From Paeniglutamicibacter psychrophenolicus (GTDB lineage Bacteria; Actinomycetota; Actinomycetes; Actinomycetales; Micrococcaceae): 64,000 bases of DNA. The stretch is from positions 4,382,443-4,446,442 of the forward strand of contig NZ_JAGIOE010000001.1 in NCBI RefSeq assembly GCF_017876575.1, read 5' to 3'. This document shows, piece by piece, positions 20,281 to 28,615 of the stretch. A program made the position numbers and the translations under genes. Within the stretch, counting starts at the first letter, position 1; the number at the start of each line of letters is the position of its first letter. The notes below the pieces were generated by a model. It was not told the origin of the DNA and did not search any database. It saw nothing but the letters and a program-made list of their open reading frames with translations.

Positions 20281-21875
20281 GGCTGGTCCTCTGTTTCCGG
20301 TGTCGTTTCGGGGATTTCCGGGGTGCTGCCCGGAGTCGGGTTCTGGGTGTCTGGGGTGGGGGTGTCGGCGAAGCTGATGGGTGCGCCCGTGAGCGATTCG
20401 AGGTGCCTGGTGGAGACCAAATCCAGGTAGTTGATGCCGGTGGTGATCAACGTGGCCGGGTCCTGATCTTTCACGGCGTTCAAGACCTTGGCGTGCACGT
20501 GACGCCCGATATCCAACGCCTTGGCGGTGCCGGCGGGTAGGCCCTGGTGATTGTTCACGGCGATGTCCCCGTCCAGGTCGAAGGGGTCATAGACCAGCTC
20601 GACCTTGGTGCCGGCCAGCAGCGGATCGACCTCGTAGGTGTTTGAATGCAAGGACACCGTCCCGGTCTTGGTGACCGTGCGGGTATCTGACCAGAGGAAT
20701 GCCGCCCGGATCTCCTCCAGGGACTTGCGGACCGGTTCCCGGTGCTCCCAGGACGCATCCCAGCGGGCCAAGGGTGTTTGCCCGGTGGTGGTGTGTTGCT
20801 GGTGGTGATAGACCATGTTCACCCACGCGGTGAACAGCGTGTTCAGTTCCTCCAAGGAACTGATTTGGGAGCCAGTGGCCGGGTCGGTGCCCGGAAGCAT
20901 GGGCGTGTCGGTGACGGTGATTTCCCCCAGGAACTGACTGGTGACCGTGTTGAAGATGCGCTCAATTTTTCCCCTTCCCTGGGGCCGGTACGGGGCGGAG
21001 TGAATCAGGCGGATGCCGAGTTTCGCGCAGGTCCGCTCCAAAGACTTGTCGATCATTGCGGCCCCGTTGTCGAGGTAGCAATTTTTGGGTATGCCGTAGG
21101 TCTCGAAGGCCGGGCGCAGGACCGCGCTCAGCCTGATGGCATCCTCGGCATAGGCCCAACGCGCGGCGGTGATCATCCGGGAATGATCATCCAGGAACGC
21201 GAACAAATACGTTTTCCGCCCATTGATCTTCGGCCCGTGCAGGGCATCTCCCACCCAGATTTCGTTGGAATGCTCCGCTTCAAAGCGGCCGGTGGCCACC
21301 GGCCGAACACCGGTGGAAATGTTCCTGGACCGAAAGTGGCGCAGCAACGTCGTCTCCGAGGGTGCCTGGCCCATGGTTTCGGTGATGATTCGTTTGACTT
21401 GGGCGGCGGTGCGGTTCGGTTTCTCGCGTTTGAGGGATTCGGCCAGCGCCAGCACCGTCGAATCGGTGACCGGGGTGCTGGCTCGTTCATCGGGTTTCAG
21501 CCCGTCGAAGCCGCGTAGTTGCCAGGCCTTGACCCAGCGGTCCAGGGTTTCGCGGGAGTAGCGGCGGGTGCCGCCGAAAGGCCACGGATGATCCAAGTCC
21601 GCCAGGGCGCGGACCATGGGCCCGCGTTGGCGGGTGCTCAGCGACGGATCTGCCGCACCGCGGATGAGTTGGTATCTGAAGAGGGCGATCTTCTCTCGGT
21701 GTTCCTTGCGCATCAACGGGGTGCCGGCTCGTGGGGCGGGGTTGGTCGGCACCGGGGAAACCCTCGGGCCTGCCTCCGGCAGGGAATGGTCCTCGAAAGT
21801 CGGAACCAGCGCGACCGGTGGTGTTGGCGGGGCAGGGTCGGGCTCGTGGGGCAGGTGGGCTGAGGCACTACTCAT
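20277..21875 (-). CDS. DDE (rve-type) transposase, Mu/TniA-like
   Basis: Catalytic transposase of the nested element, 532 residues. A proline-rich N-terminus precedes an HTH region (about 90-190, with ETLDRWVKAWQLRGFDGLKP). The rve integrase core follows: WVGDALHGP carries the first Asp, LDNGAAMIDKS the second, and PQGRGKIERIFNTV the catalytic Glu, within the SAPYRPQGRGKIER signature. A Mu-C-like beta domain follows (VSLHSNTYEVDPLLAGTKVELVYDPFD), ending in a Pro/Thr-rich tail. The start was set at the ATG 21873-21875, seven bases after GGAAGG, because the open frame up to 22064 overlaps the upstream gene. Confidence 0.9.
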   Translation of the reverse strand: MSSASAHLPHEPDPAPPTPPVALVPTFEDHSLPEAGPRVSPVPTNPAPRAGTPLMRKEHREKIALFRYQLIRGAADPSLSTRQRGPMVRALADLDHPWPFGGTRRYSRETLDRWVKAWQLRGFDGLKPDERASTPVTDSTVLALAESLKREKPNRTAAQVKRIITETMGQAPSETTLLRHFRSRNISTGVRPVATGRFEAEHSNEIWVGDALHGPKINGRKTYLFAFLDDHSRMITAARWAYAEDAIRLSAVLRPAFETYGIPKNCYLDNGAAMIDKSLERTCAKLGIRLIHSAPYRPQGRGKIERIFNTVTSQFLGEITVTDTPMLPGTDPATGSQISSLEELNTLFTAWVNMVYHHQQHTTTGQTPLARWDASWEHREPVRKSLEEIRAAFLWSDTRTVTKTGTVSLHSNTYEVDPLLAGTKVELVYDPFDLDGDIAVNNHQGLPAGTAKALDIGRHVHAKVLNAVKDQDPATLITTGINYLDLVSTRHLESLTGAPISFADTPTPDTQNPTPGSTPEIPETTPETEDQP

Positions 21876-21961
21876 CGAAAAATCCTTCCGGCGGGGTGAA
21901 ACATGGACCCGTGCCGCCGCCGGGAACCCGGAAACGACACGTATTGCCCACCTTCGCCCAG

Positions 21962-22609
21962 TTAGACTTCCGGCGGCAGGGCGGGTTGGTGTTGCACCCG
22001 ATCGGGCCATCCCACGGTGCTGAAGAGCCACGGGCCATGGGCCATGAGTGCGCCGTGGTGCCACGTCACGTTGAGAACGGCGCCCGGCGCCCGGAGTTGG
22101 TGCACGTGGGCCAGGACCCGGGCGTGGGCCATCAGCATCCCCAACGCATTGGCGCCGACCGTATCCGCCGGGGCCGGCCAGAATCCCAGGGCCTCGGCGG
22201 TGGCCCGATGCACGCGGGCGGCGAATGCCGACAACATGTCCGTGGCCTTGGCTTTCACGACGCGTAACCAGTCCCTGACGGTGGTGGCCGGGCGATCCAG
22301 GTTCGCGGCGATCTTCTGGAACCCGAGCCCCGCAGCAATGTTCAGTTCCACGGCATGGGCGATCACGGCCGCCTCATCGGCCCGGCGGGCAGCAAACAGC
22401 GCGGGCAACAGGATGTGGGTGGTGGCGCACTCGTTGCAACGTCCCCGGCGCGGGGTGAAGCGTTGGTTTTTTACCGGGGTTCCGCACCGGATGGTTCGTT
22501 GGGTCCCGAAGCCCCACGGTTTCAGGACTCCGGGGCATAGGGGGCAGATAAGTTCACGGCCCAGGAGGCTGGATTCGACAGCGGTGGGATCGTGGCTTAC
22601 GGTGAGCAC
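21962..22609 (-). CDS. Zinc-ribbon HTH protein of the transposon (DUF6431-like)
   Basis: First gene of the transposon operon, 215 residues from a GTG start. The N-terminus holds paired cysteines, CPLC at about residue 22 and CNEC near 58 with further Cys between, suggesting a zinc ribbon. It is followed by an HTH (LGFQKIAANLDRPATTVRDWLR) at about residues 97-118. The rest is helical with no known catalytic motif. I take it to belong to the DUF6431 family, seen beside DDE transposases in actinobacteria. Its role (end recognition, target choice or repression) is unknown. An 86-base gap separates it from the transposase gene. Confidence 0.72.
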   Translation of the reverse strand: MLTVSHDPTAVESSLLGRELICPLCPGVLKPWGFGTQRTIRCGTPVKNQRFTPRRGRCNECATTHILLPALFAARRADEAAVIAHAVELNIAAGLGFQKIAANLDRPATTVRDWLRVVKAKATDMLSAFAARVHRATAEALGFWPAPADTVGANALGMLMAHARVLAHVHQLRAPGAVLNVTWHHGALMAHGPWLFSTVGWPDRVQHQPALPPEV

Positions 22610-22711
22610 AGCGCGACTCGTTTCGCGTTAGAGCGACCTGGTGCGGCCTTAGAAACTGGCACCGGGTCGTTCGTCTTTAAGATCCGGATCAAAAATCCGG
22701 GATCAAGGGTC

Positions 22712-22830
22712 TGTCGTCAGCCTGACGCCGCCAATGAAGAACGTCAAGAGCCGTGCAGGGAATTCCGGTGCGGGAAGCCTCGTCGTCAGGCACCGTGACT
22801 ACCCACGGTCATCCACTGCGACGCGTAACA
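22712..22830 (-). repeat. Right transposon end with internal TGACGA sites
   Basis: The terminal AACA at 22827-22830 mirrors the left TGTT. TCGTCA at 22783-22788 and at 22714-22719 are inverted copies of the left-end TGACGA sites. Confidence 0.62.
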
Positions 22831-22835
22831 CCTGG
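22831..22835 (+). repeat. Right target-site duplication CCTGG of the nested transposon
   Basis: Second copy of the CCTGG found at 19320-19324, directly after the element's terminal AACA. Confidence 0.9.
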
Positions 22836-23590
22836 ACGCCACCTACGTCCAAGGCGCGGGTGAACCGCCGCGTGGTTTCCCAGGCGATCGTGGTCGCCTT
22901 CGGGGTGGCCGCCGACGGGCGGCGGGAGGTGCTGGGATTCGACGTCGGGGACTTACGAGTTCGAGGCCTTCTGGACCGCGTTCCTGCGCTCCCTCAAAGC
23001 CCGCGGGCTCGGCGGGGTGAAGCTGGTGATCACCGATGCCCACACGGGCCTGAAAAAGGCCATTGCCACCGCGTTCCAGGGCGCCGCGTGGCAGCGCTGC
23101 CGGGTGCATTTCATGCGCAACGTGCTCGCCAACGTGCCCAAGGGCTCCGGAGGAAATGGTCGCCTCCATCATCCGCACCGCCTTCACCCTGCCCACCGCG
23201 CAGGAGGTCAATGAACAGTACTCGGAGGTCATCAAGATGCTCGGCTCCTCGCATCCCAAGGTCGTGGCGATGCTCCGGGATGCCCGCGAGGACGTGCTGG
23301 CCTTCGCCGGCTTCCCTCCGCGTCATTGGCGCAAGATCTGGTCCACGAATCCCATGGAGCGGGTCAACAAGAAGATCAAGTGGCGGACCAATGTCGTGGG
23401 TGTTTTCCCGAATCCCGAGGCCCTGCTGCGGCTGGCCGGCGCGGTCCTGGTGGAGCAGCATGACGAGTGGGAGGCCGGGGATCGGCGCTACCTTTCGGAG
23501 GGCTCCATGGCCGAGCTGATGGCCGTGGACCAGCAGGTCAGCGACTTGATTGGGGAAAAGATTTTGCTTCCCGAGCTCACGGCTGCATAA
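22831..23590 (+). pseudogene. IS256-family transposase, 3' part (frameshifted)
   Basis: Continuation of the transposase split at 19324. Blocks include LDATYV, RVNRRVVSQAIVVAFGVAADGRREVLGFDVGD, FWTAFLRSLKARGLGGVKLVITDAHTGLKKAI and, near the end, WSTNPMERVNKK. They lie in different frames: an extra base near 22851, a change near 22948 and another near 23150 break the reading. Only the last block, from about 23154 to the stop at 23590, is uninterrupted. The copy cannot make a working transposase even without the insertion. Confidence 0.88.
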
Positions 23591-23617
23591 TCAAATTACT
23601 GGCCCGCATGGTGTTGA

Positions 23618-23642
23618 GGAAACTCCACCACTCCAGGGGACG
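23618..23642 (-). repeat. Right terminal inverted repeat of the IS256 element
   Basis: Imperfect partner of 18689-18713, 28 bases after the transposase stop. Confidence 0.7.
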
Positions 23643-23757
23643 CAGCCATTCCTACTCGACATGCCGCTCCACCACCCAGTAACAATGCACGGGGTAGTTG
23701 CCCTACTAGGGGACAATGGCCAAATCATCAACGCATTTTTATCTGGGGGTATAAAGC

Positions 23758-24447
23758 ATGACAGAACACAACGGTTTCCCAGCAGGGGATCCAATACGCG
23801 GTGCCAAGGCACAGGCAAAAGCGGACAAGGCGTACAAGAAGGCCATGCGCCCCTGGTTCAAGAAGAAGCGGGTCATCCTGCCGTTAGCGTTGGTGGCCGT
23901 CATCGGCATCGCTAATCTCGCTAACGGGGGCGGCGACAAAGAAACCGACGCAAACGGTTCTTCCGTGGGATCCACCGTCCAGCAGGCGGAGGCTGCGACT
24001 CCTTCAAAGAAGACGGAGGATGCTGCCCCTTCAAAGAAGGCAGAGAAGAAGGCTCCCGCGTTCCCGGGTGCCGAGGAATCCGATGTCATCGGTAATGCCG
24101 GTGCAGCGCTCAAGATGGGAGATATCACCGTTACCTCTGCCGCCTTGGAACAGGGGAAATCCATACTAGGCGCGACGTTGTGTACCGCCGTGAGTGTGAA
24201 AAACGGTTCGGACGAGACCATCGATTTCAACTCGATGGATTGGAAGCTGCAGTCTCCTGGCGGCACGATCAAGAACATCACGTTCGGGGGCAGTGATGAC
24301 ACGATCGGCGGAGGTGAGATCGCACCCGGGGGAAGCACCAAGGGCGATGTTTGCTTCGAAGCAAAAAACGAAAAAGGCCAGTACATAGTCCTTTACGAGC
24401 CGGTCTTCAAGTTCTTCTCTGACCGGGCTGCCTGGATCAACAAATAA
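23758..24447 (+). CDS. Membrane-anchored DUF4352-like protein
   Basis: A 229-residue protein with a charged cytoplasmic N-terminus (about 40 residues with KKAMRPWFKKKR), one membrane segment (VILPLALVAVIGIANLA), a Lys/Ala/Pro-rich linker with two SKK(T/A)E repeats, and a C-terminal beta-rich domain. The last part (LCTAVSVKNGSDETIDFNSMDW ... GEIAPGGSTKGDVCFE) resembles DUF4352/telokin-like immunoglobulin-fold domains of extracellular proteins. The ATG lies eight bases after GGGGG. Function is unknown; it stands alone between mobile-element remains and a hairpin follows. Confidence 0.7.
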   Translation: MTEHNGFPAGDPIRGAKAQAKADKAYKKAMRPWFKKKRVILPLALVAVIGIANLANGGGDKETDANGSSVGSTVQQAEAATPSKKTEDAAPSKKAEKKAPAFPGAEESDVIGNAGAALKMGDITVTSAALEQGKSILGATLCTAVSVKNGSDETIDFNSMDWKLQSPGGTIKNITFGGSDDTIGGGEIAPGGSTKGDVCFEAKNEKGQYIVLYEPVFKFFSDRAAWINK

Positions 24448-24464
24448 CCGCTTGGCACTTCCGA

Positions 24465-25514
24465 TCAGGCGCAGTCTCCGGCATCCCGGGACTGCGCCTT
24501 TTGGGGTCGATATGGGAACTGTTCAGGAGGTGGCGGGGAGCCAGGGCTCCCCGCCAACAGGTCCCCGAGAGTCTCGAGGGCCTCGAGGACGTTCTTGCCC
24601 TGTTTGCGTGCGGCTGCCATGTAGGAGCGGGTGGCCAGGAAGTTGCTGGCTCCGTCCCACGAGCGCCAGGAACCGGAGAACTTCTGCTGCATCTTGACCA
24701 TGCGGATGTCTCGCTCGGCCTGGTTGTTGTCCCACGGGCCCCTGAAGTCGGTCGCGAAGCGCAGGACCTCCTCCCGGTAGTCATCCAGACGCCTGAGCAG
24801 GGAGCGGACCGCGCCCTGGGTGGGTCGCCCGCGTTTGCCGGTCGGCGGCGGCAAGGGGTTGAGGCTGATGCCCTCGCTGATGAGTCGGTCGTAGCGGCGC
24901 CGGTAGCCGCGCAGCATCCTCTTGTTCAGGCCGGACGCGCCGGCGGCCTTGGCCTGGTTGACGGCCACCAGCATGTGAACCAGCAACTCCGACAACCCGG
25001 TGGGCCATTGCTGCCCGGTGGCCTCGGCGATCCCGGCCAGCTCTCGGACGATTTGGGCATTGCATAATCCGTGCCTGACCGGGAATTTCCGGCAGGCCGG
25101 CAACCCGTCGTTGACCGCGACGCCGTTGAATTCGTGCCCCAGGATCCCACCTGCCTCAATGGAATCATTGCTGCGCCCGGGTGCCAGGTATAGCAGCGTC
25201 AACCCGGGCGTGCAGGCGCCGTGCACCCAGCGCAGGGCCCCCTCCACGCGGCCGCCGGTCTCGTCGAAGTGCACCACCGGTGCGTGCCGCACCTGGTGCC
25301 GGAGGGTCTCGAGAAACGGTTCGAGCAGTTTCTCCGCCCGCGTTTGCAGGGAGGCGAGCCACCCGGTGGAGACTGGTGCGCCGAAGGCGTCGGCGAGCAG
25401 CTCGACAGTGCGTGCCACCGACAGCATGGCAGCATGGCAGCAGCCAGGATTCAGCATGGGCGCCAGGATGTCGAGGAACTTGACTGACTGATCGTATGTT
25501 CCAGCGAAAGTCAC
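24465..25514 (-). pseudogene. IS66-family transposase remnant
   Basis: The catalytic and C-terminal part of an IS66 TnpC-type transposase. APVSTGWLASLQTRAEKLLE, VVHFDETGGRVEGALRWVHGA, a GRPTQG segment and PWDNNQAERDIRMVKMQQKFSGSWRS are all family-typical. The N-terminal coiled-coil and zinc-finger region, some 150 residues or more, is missing. Just after the start there is a slipped GCATGGCA repeat. At the other end the frame runs through the terminator of the opposite gene, so the original C-terminus was probably also lost near 24530. No tnpA/tnpB partners are present. Confidence 0.82.
24467..24503 (+). terminator. Terminator after the DUF4352-like gene
   Basis: A perfect 10-base stem AGGCGCAGTC/GACTGCGCCT (24467-24476 with 24490-24499) is followed by TTTT, 19 bases after the stop. 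Confidence 0.8.
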
Positions 25515-25876
25515 AGCCTGTTGCAGCTAGATCGACAATGGATGTTCCGGCTCTGCTCCAAGCCTTCCCGAATGCTCGGAATGGAAAGCTTCCAGGCCCC
25601 GCTCCAGTAGTGGTCCCCGGCGTAGATCCCCACGCACTTCTCTTCGCGTGTGAAAATCAGATATTCCAAGCACACGATGCTCAGCTCTACCCCACCATGG
25701 CATTGGCTGAAATCTGGGCATCACCCAATCGACGGTGGCTCAACAGGTCCAGTCAGGTAATGACGAGGCCCTCGGCGCACTCAAGACGTGGAGCAGTATC
25801 GGCCAAATGCGCGACGTCGATGTGCCAGTAGATGGCTTTGTTGAAGCAAGAAACTGCGCGAAAACAATTAATCTGG
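25515..25876. other. Gap without a supported gene
   Basis: Between the IS66 remnant and the VOC gene. Short open frames exist on both strands but none has a ribosome site together with recognisable protein character; decayed coding sequence is likely. Confidence 0.4.
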
Positions 25877-26233
25877 CTACCAACACACCAAGCAAAACGG
25901 ATGCTTCTGCGGGTCAAGGTACACGCGGTAACTTTTGGACCCTACTCCCATCGAAGTCGCGCCCATCGAAAGCACCTCTATTTCAGCGATGTCAAGATCC
26001 TTGACCCTGACATCGATGTGGGCCTGTTGCGGATGCACATGCCCCGGCCATTCCGGTGCCACATAGGGATCCACCCTTTGAAATGCAATGGCCGGCCTGT
26101 TTGGAGCATCTCCGATACCAACCCAGTCAACATCATTCTCTACGCGAACCATACCCAACAGTTCCTCATAGAAGATGGCCAGTGTATCGGGGTTCTCACA
26201 GTCAATAACCAATGCTTGCCACGAGCCAACCAT
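25877..26233 (-). CDS. VOC/glyoxalase-like domain protein
   Basis: A 118-residue single-domain protein of the vicinal-oxygen-chelate superfamily. The usual opening appears (ALVIDCENPDTLAIFYEELLGM), followed by AIAFQRVDPYVAPEWPG and the metal-region histidine in QQAHIDVRVKDLD. It ends with the typical YRVYLDPQKHPFCLVC. GGAAGG lies about ten bases before the ATG. Members include glyoxalases, dioxygenases and antibiotic-binding proteins; the specific role cannot be read from the sequence. Confidence 0.82.
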   Translation of the reverse strand: MVGSWQALVIDCENPDTLAIFYEELLGMVRVENDVDWVGIGDAPNRPAIAFQRVDPYVAPEWPGHVHPQQAHIDVRVKDLDIAEIEVLSMGATSMGVGSKSYRVYLDPQKHPFCLVCW

Positions 26234-26765
26234 GACCGCATGTCCTTCCGGATTCTGGTGTGTGTAGGTTCTCTTGCCCCACCATTATGCGCCGGCGAAT
26301 AGGTATCAGCCAGAGAAAGACGTGAGGGACGCCCTTGAATCGGGACTAATTATCAAGTCTCGGAATTCGCAAGGCGGCAACAACAAATCAATCTCGGCGG
26401 CGGATGTTGCCAGCCCGAACATCTTGGCCTTCAGCCAACAACGAGACTCTTTCGGACCAGCACCACAAACCCACCATTAAGTGAATCACTTCACAGTTGA
26501 ATACCACTCGCCGTATGATTTGACGAAACTGCAGGCAACAAAAAACAATTCCGTCGGGGTCTTTACAGATTCCAGGATCTCTCCTAGACTCCAAACTAGA
26601 TGCCAACGGTTGGGGAACCGTTTGGGGGGTCGTTACGGCGACGGGCATCGGATGGGGTCTAGAAACTTGGGGACCACTTCATTCCTCCATAATTTCTCAT
26701 CAAGAATGATTCGCTGGGGGGCGATAAATTTCGCACCTTCTTGACGTAGAAACTGGAGAAACAAC
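26234..26765. promoter_or_regulatory. Upstream region of the Tad pilus operon
   Basis: About 530 bases without a convincing gene. The right part must carry the promoter of the flp-tad operon, and GGAGA lies just before the flp start. No operator was recognised. Confidence 0.4.
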
Positions 26766-26987
26766 ATGAACACCTTGCTCGCAAACATCTTCCTTGCCCT
26801 TCAGACCGTCGGTGACAAGCTTCGCCGCGAGGAAAAGGGAGCCACCGCCGTTGAATATGGCATCATGGTTGCCGGCATCGCCGTGGCAGTCATCGCAGTC
26901 GTATTCCTCTTGGGCAGCACGCTTGACGGAATGTTCGAAGGCGTCGAAGCATGTGTGGCGGCACCCGGGACAGTCTGCGTACCGTAA
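26766..26987 (+). CDS. flp: Flp-type pilin (class IVb prepilin)
   Basis: Major subunit of the Tad pilus. The 73-residue prepilin has a basic leader and the processing motif RREEKGATAVEYG at about residues 20-32, with cleavage expected after the Gly and a conserved Glu at +5. The helix MVAGIAVAVIAVVFLLGS follows. The C-terminus has two cysteines, which could form a disulphide. GGAGA precedes the ATG by about seven bases. It heads the Tad operon. Confidence 0.93.
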   Translation: MNTLLANIFLALQTVGDKLRREEKGATAVEYGIMVAGIAVAVIAVVFLLGSTLDGMFEGVEACVAAPGTVCVP

Positions 26988-27107
26988 GGTCCGCAGGTCG
27001 CTTCCTATGGAGGCCTAGGGTGGGTGGGGCACGTCGCTGTGCCCCACCCCCCCACACACGCACACCAACTGAAATGACTTCAGTACCCACCTGGGGAGGG
27101 TAGGAGA

Positions 27108-27482
27108 ATGTCAAAAACGGATCAAAGAGGAGCTTCGGCGGTCGAATTCGCCATTGTCCTGCCACTATTACTTACTCTATTGCTAGGGATAATCGAATTC
27201 GGATTTCTGTTTAATCAGCAGATATCGTTGACACAGGCAGCCAGGGAAGGAGCCCGGGCCTACGCTATCCACCACGGCGAACTAGGTTTCAATCTGACAA
27301 CAGCCGCGCAGAACGCAGCGCCCTCGCTGGGGCCAGTCAATGCGGACGCGGGTGCGGGCTGTGATTCAGACAACATTGTTAGAGTCACCGTATCTCGTTC
27401 ATACTCTTCAATTACGGGCTGGTTTGATTTCCTGAGCATCACGAAGCTCGAGGGCAAGGGAGCCATGAGATGCGGCGGCTAA
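27108..27482 (+). CDS. tadE: TadE-like minor pseudopilin
   Basis: Tad minor pilin of 124 residues. The N-terminus (DQRGASAVEFAIVLPLLLTLLLGIIEFGFLFN) is the TadE motif, with a prepilin-like Gly followed by the hydrophobic helix and Glu at +5, and then TQAAREGARAYA. GGGGAGGG precedes the ATG. The 3' end overlaps tadG by 13 bases. Confidence 0.9.
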   Translation: MSKTDQRGASAVEFAIVLPLLLTLLLGIIEFGFLFNQQISLTQAAREGARAYAIHHGELGFNLTTAAQNAAPSLGPVNADAGAGCDSDNIVRVTVSRSYSSITGWFDFLSITKLEGKGAMRCGG

Positions 27483-28549
27483 ACATGAAGTTTGAGCAAA
27501 AAATGTCTTCCAAAGAAGATGGTATTTCCAGCGTTCTCGTGGCCATCATGTTGGTAGTATTGCTGGGATTCGCTGCGATATCGATTGATGTTGGCAAACT
27601 CTATTGGGAAAAAGCCCAACTCCAAAACGGTGCTGATACCAGCGCGCTGTCCATTGCCGCGATTTGTGCAAAAGACTTCGCCGACCCATTGTGCGTTCCG
27701 GAATCCACAGTTGCGCAATTGCTCGCGAACAGAAACGCCAATGACGTTGCATCCACCGTTGAGTCCGTTTCAATCCTAAGTAACGAAGTAACGGTCACTA
27801 CTGCTGCTTCAGAGGAGGGGGCTCCGGCCAATTCGATCTCCACCTGGTTCGCGAAGATCCTTGATCCAACTTTTGCAAGTTCGGAAGTTAGGGCCAGCGC
27901 AACCGCCATCTGGGGACCTCCAAAATTCCTTGGAACCAAATTCCCGTTAGCCTTCTCACAGTGCGAAATCGATTCATCGCCAACTTTCGACGGAAACTTG
28001 CAGTTTCTCATGAGTCACGGTGTCGATGACAAGGACAGTAAGAAGAATCCCGACGCTTGCCACAGCACCTCATCTGGGCATGAAATTCCTGGCGGCTTCG
28101 GTTGGCTCACACAGGAACCCTTGGATAGTTGCTCGGTTGATACGATCATCGGCGAGTGGGAATTTACCGATGTTGGCAACGATTTCAAGGACGGATGCAT
28201 GCTGACCCTAAGCAAATGGAAGGACATGCTTGAGGCGGGCGAAACAGTCATTGCATTCCTACCGGTCTTCGATGATGTCAGAGGCACCGGTGCCGGCGGT
28301 GAGTTCAAGATCTACTCCTACGCGGCAATCGAGATTCACGGTTGGCATTTCAAGAATGACAAAAAGCCTGAAGCGGTGCTGGATTACCAGCCCCCTGCGG
28401 TAGCGAAAGTCATTAAGGACGGCGATTACAAGAACTCGGATCTGGGATTCGTTGGTCGATTCATCAGATACGTCTTCGACGATGAAGACGCATCGGGAGG
28501 AGGCGGCACGGATCACTACGGTGCTGGAGTTGTCAGACTCAGCAACTAG
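27470..28549 (+). CDS. tadG: TadG-like pilus assembly protein
   Basis: A 359-residue Tad protein with the TadG/Flp-assembly N-terminal motif: DGISSVLVAIMLVVLLGFAAISIDVGKLYWEKAQLQNGADTSALSIA contains the membrane helix and the typical D-G-x-L-Y...R/Q-x-Q-N-A/G-A-D segment. The rest is an extracytoplasmic domain with several cysteines. The ATG at 27470 follows AAGGGAG with seven bases spacing and lies inside tadE; a second ATG at 27485 is less well placed. Probable role in pilus assembly or surface exposure. Confidence 0.85.
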   Translation: MRRLNMKFEQKMSSKEDGISSVLVAIMLVVLLGFAAISIDVGKLYWEKAQLQNGADTSALSIAAICAKDFADPLCVPESTVAQLLANRNANDVASTVESVSILSNEVTVTTAASEEGAPANSISTWFAKILDPTFASSEVRASATAIWGPPKFLGTKFPLAFSQCEIDSSPTFDGNLQFLMSHGVDDKDSKKNPDACHSTSSGHEIPGGFGWLTQEPLDSCSVDTIIGEWEFTDVGNDFKDGCMLTLSKWKDMLEAGETVIAFLPVFDDVRGTGAGGEFKIYSYAAIEIHGWHFKNDKKPEAVLDYQPPAVAKVIKDGDYKNSDLGFVGRFIRYVFDDEDASGGGGTDHYGAGVVRLSN

Positions 28550-28615
28550 GGTAATAAGAAATTAAGCGACGGCTTCTTCCCGCCGCAAATAACGAATCAT
28601 GACTGGGGGCAATTC

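Larger units (their letters stand above)
19325..22830 (-). mobile_element. Three-gene Mu/Tn7-like (TniA/TniB-type) transposon
   Basis: A complete 3506-base element. It begins TGTTGAGCGCCGCG and the other end, read inward, begins TGTTACGCGTCGCA, so it has TGT...ACA ends with imperfect repeats and a 5-bp target duplication (CCTGG), as in Mu, Tn7 and Tn5053 relatives. It encodes, on the minus strand, a zinc-ribbon/HTH protein (DUF6431-like), an rve-type DDE transposase and an AAA ATPase of TniB/ExeA type. All three frames are intact and there is no cargo gene. Four TGACGA motifs lie inside the two ends. I cannot assign it to a named ISfinder family with certainty. Confidence 0.88.
18689..23642 (+). 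mobile_element. Decayed IS256-family element split by a nested transposon
   Basis: The outer limits are imperfect 25-base inverted repeats at 18689-18713 and 23618-23642 that match at about 20 of 25 positions (CGTCCCGTGGAG... against CGTCCCCTGGAG...). Inside are the two halves of an IS256-type transposase, interrupted by 19325-22830. Without the insertion the element is about 1.45 kb, the usual size. No flanking target duplication could be recognised, in keeping with an old copy. Confidence 0.8.

Noticed and set aside
24465-25514. Intact IS66 transposase
   Set aside because: The frame is open for 349 codons, but the N-terminal third of the family is absent, no tnpA/tnpB genes or inverted repeats are present, and the 3' end runs through the terminator of the opposite gene.
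25527-25724. 65-codon minus-strand frame between IS66 and VOC genes
   Set aside because: Adjacent frames give equally plausible short peptides, none recognisable; more likely a decayed gene.
26481-26744. 87-codon open frame upstream of flp
   Set aside because: No ribosome site, unusual composition and no protein character; it lies in the probable promoter region of the Tad operon.
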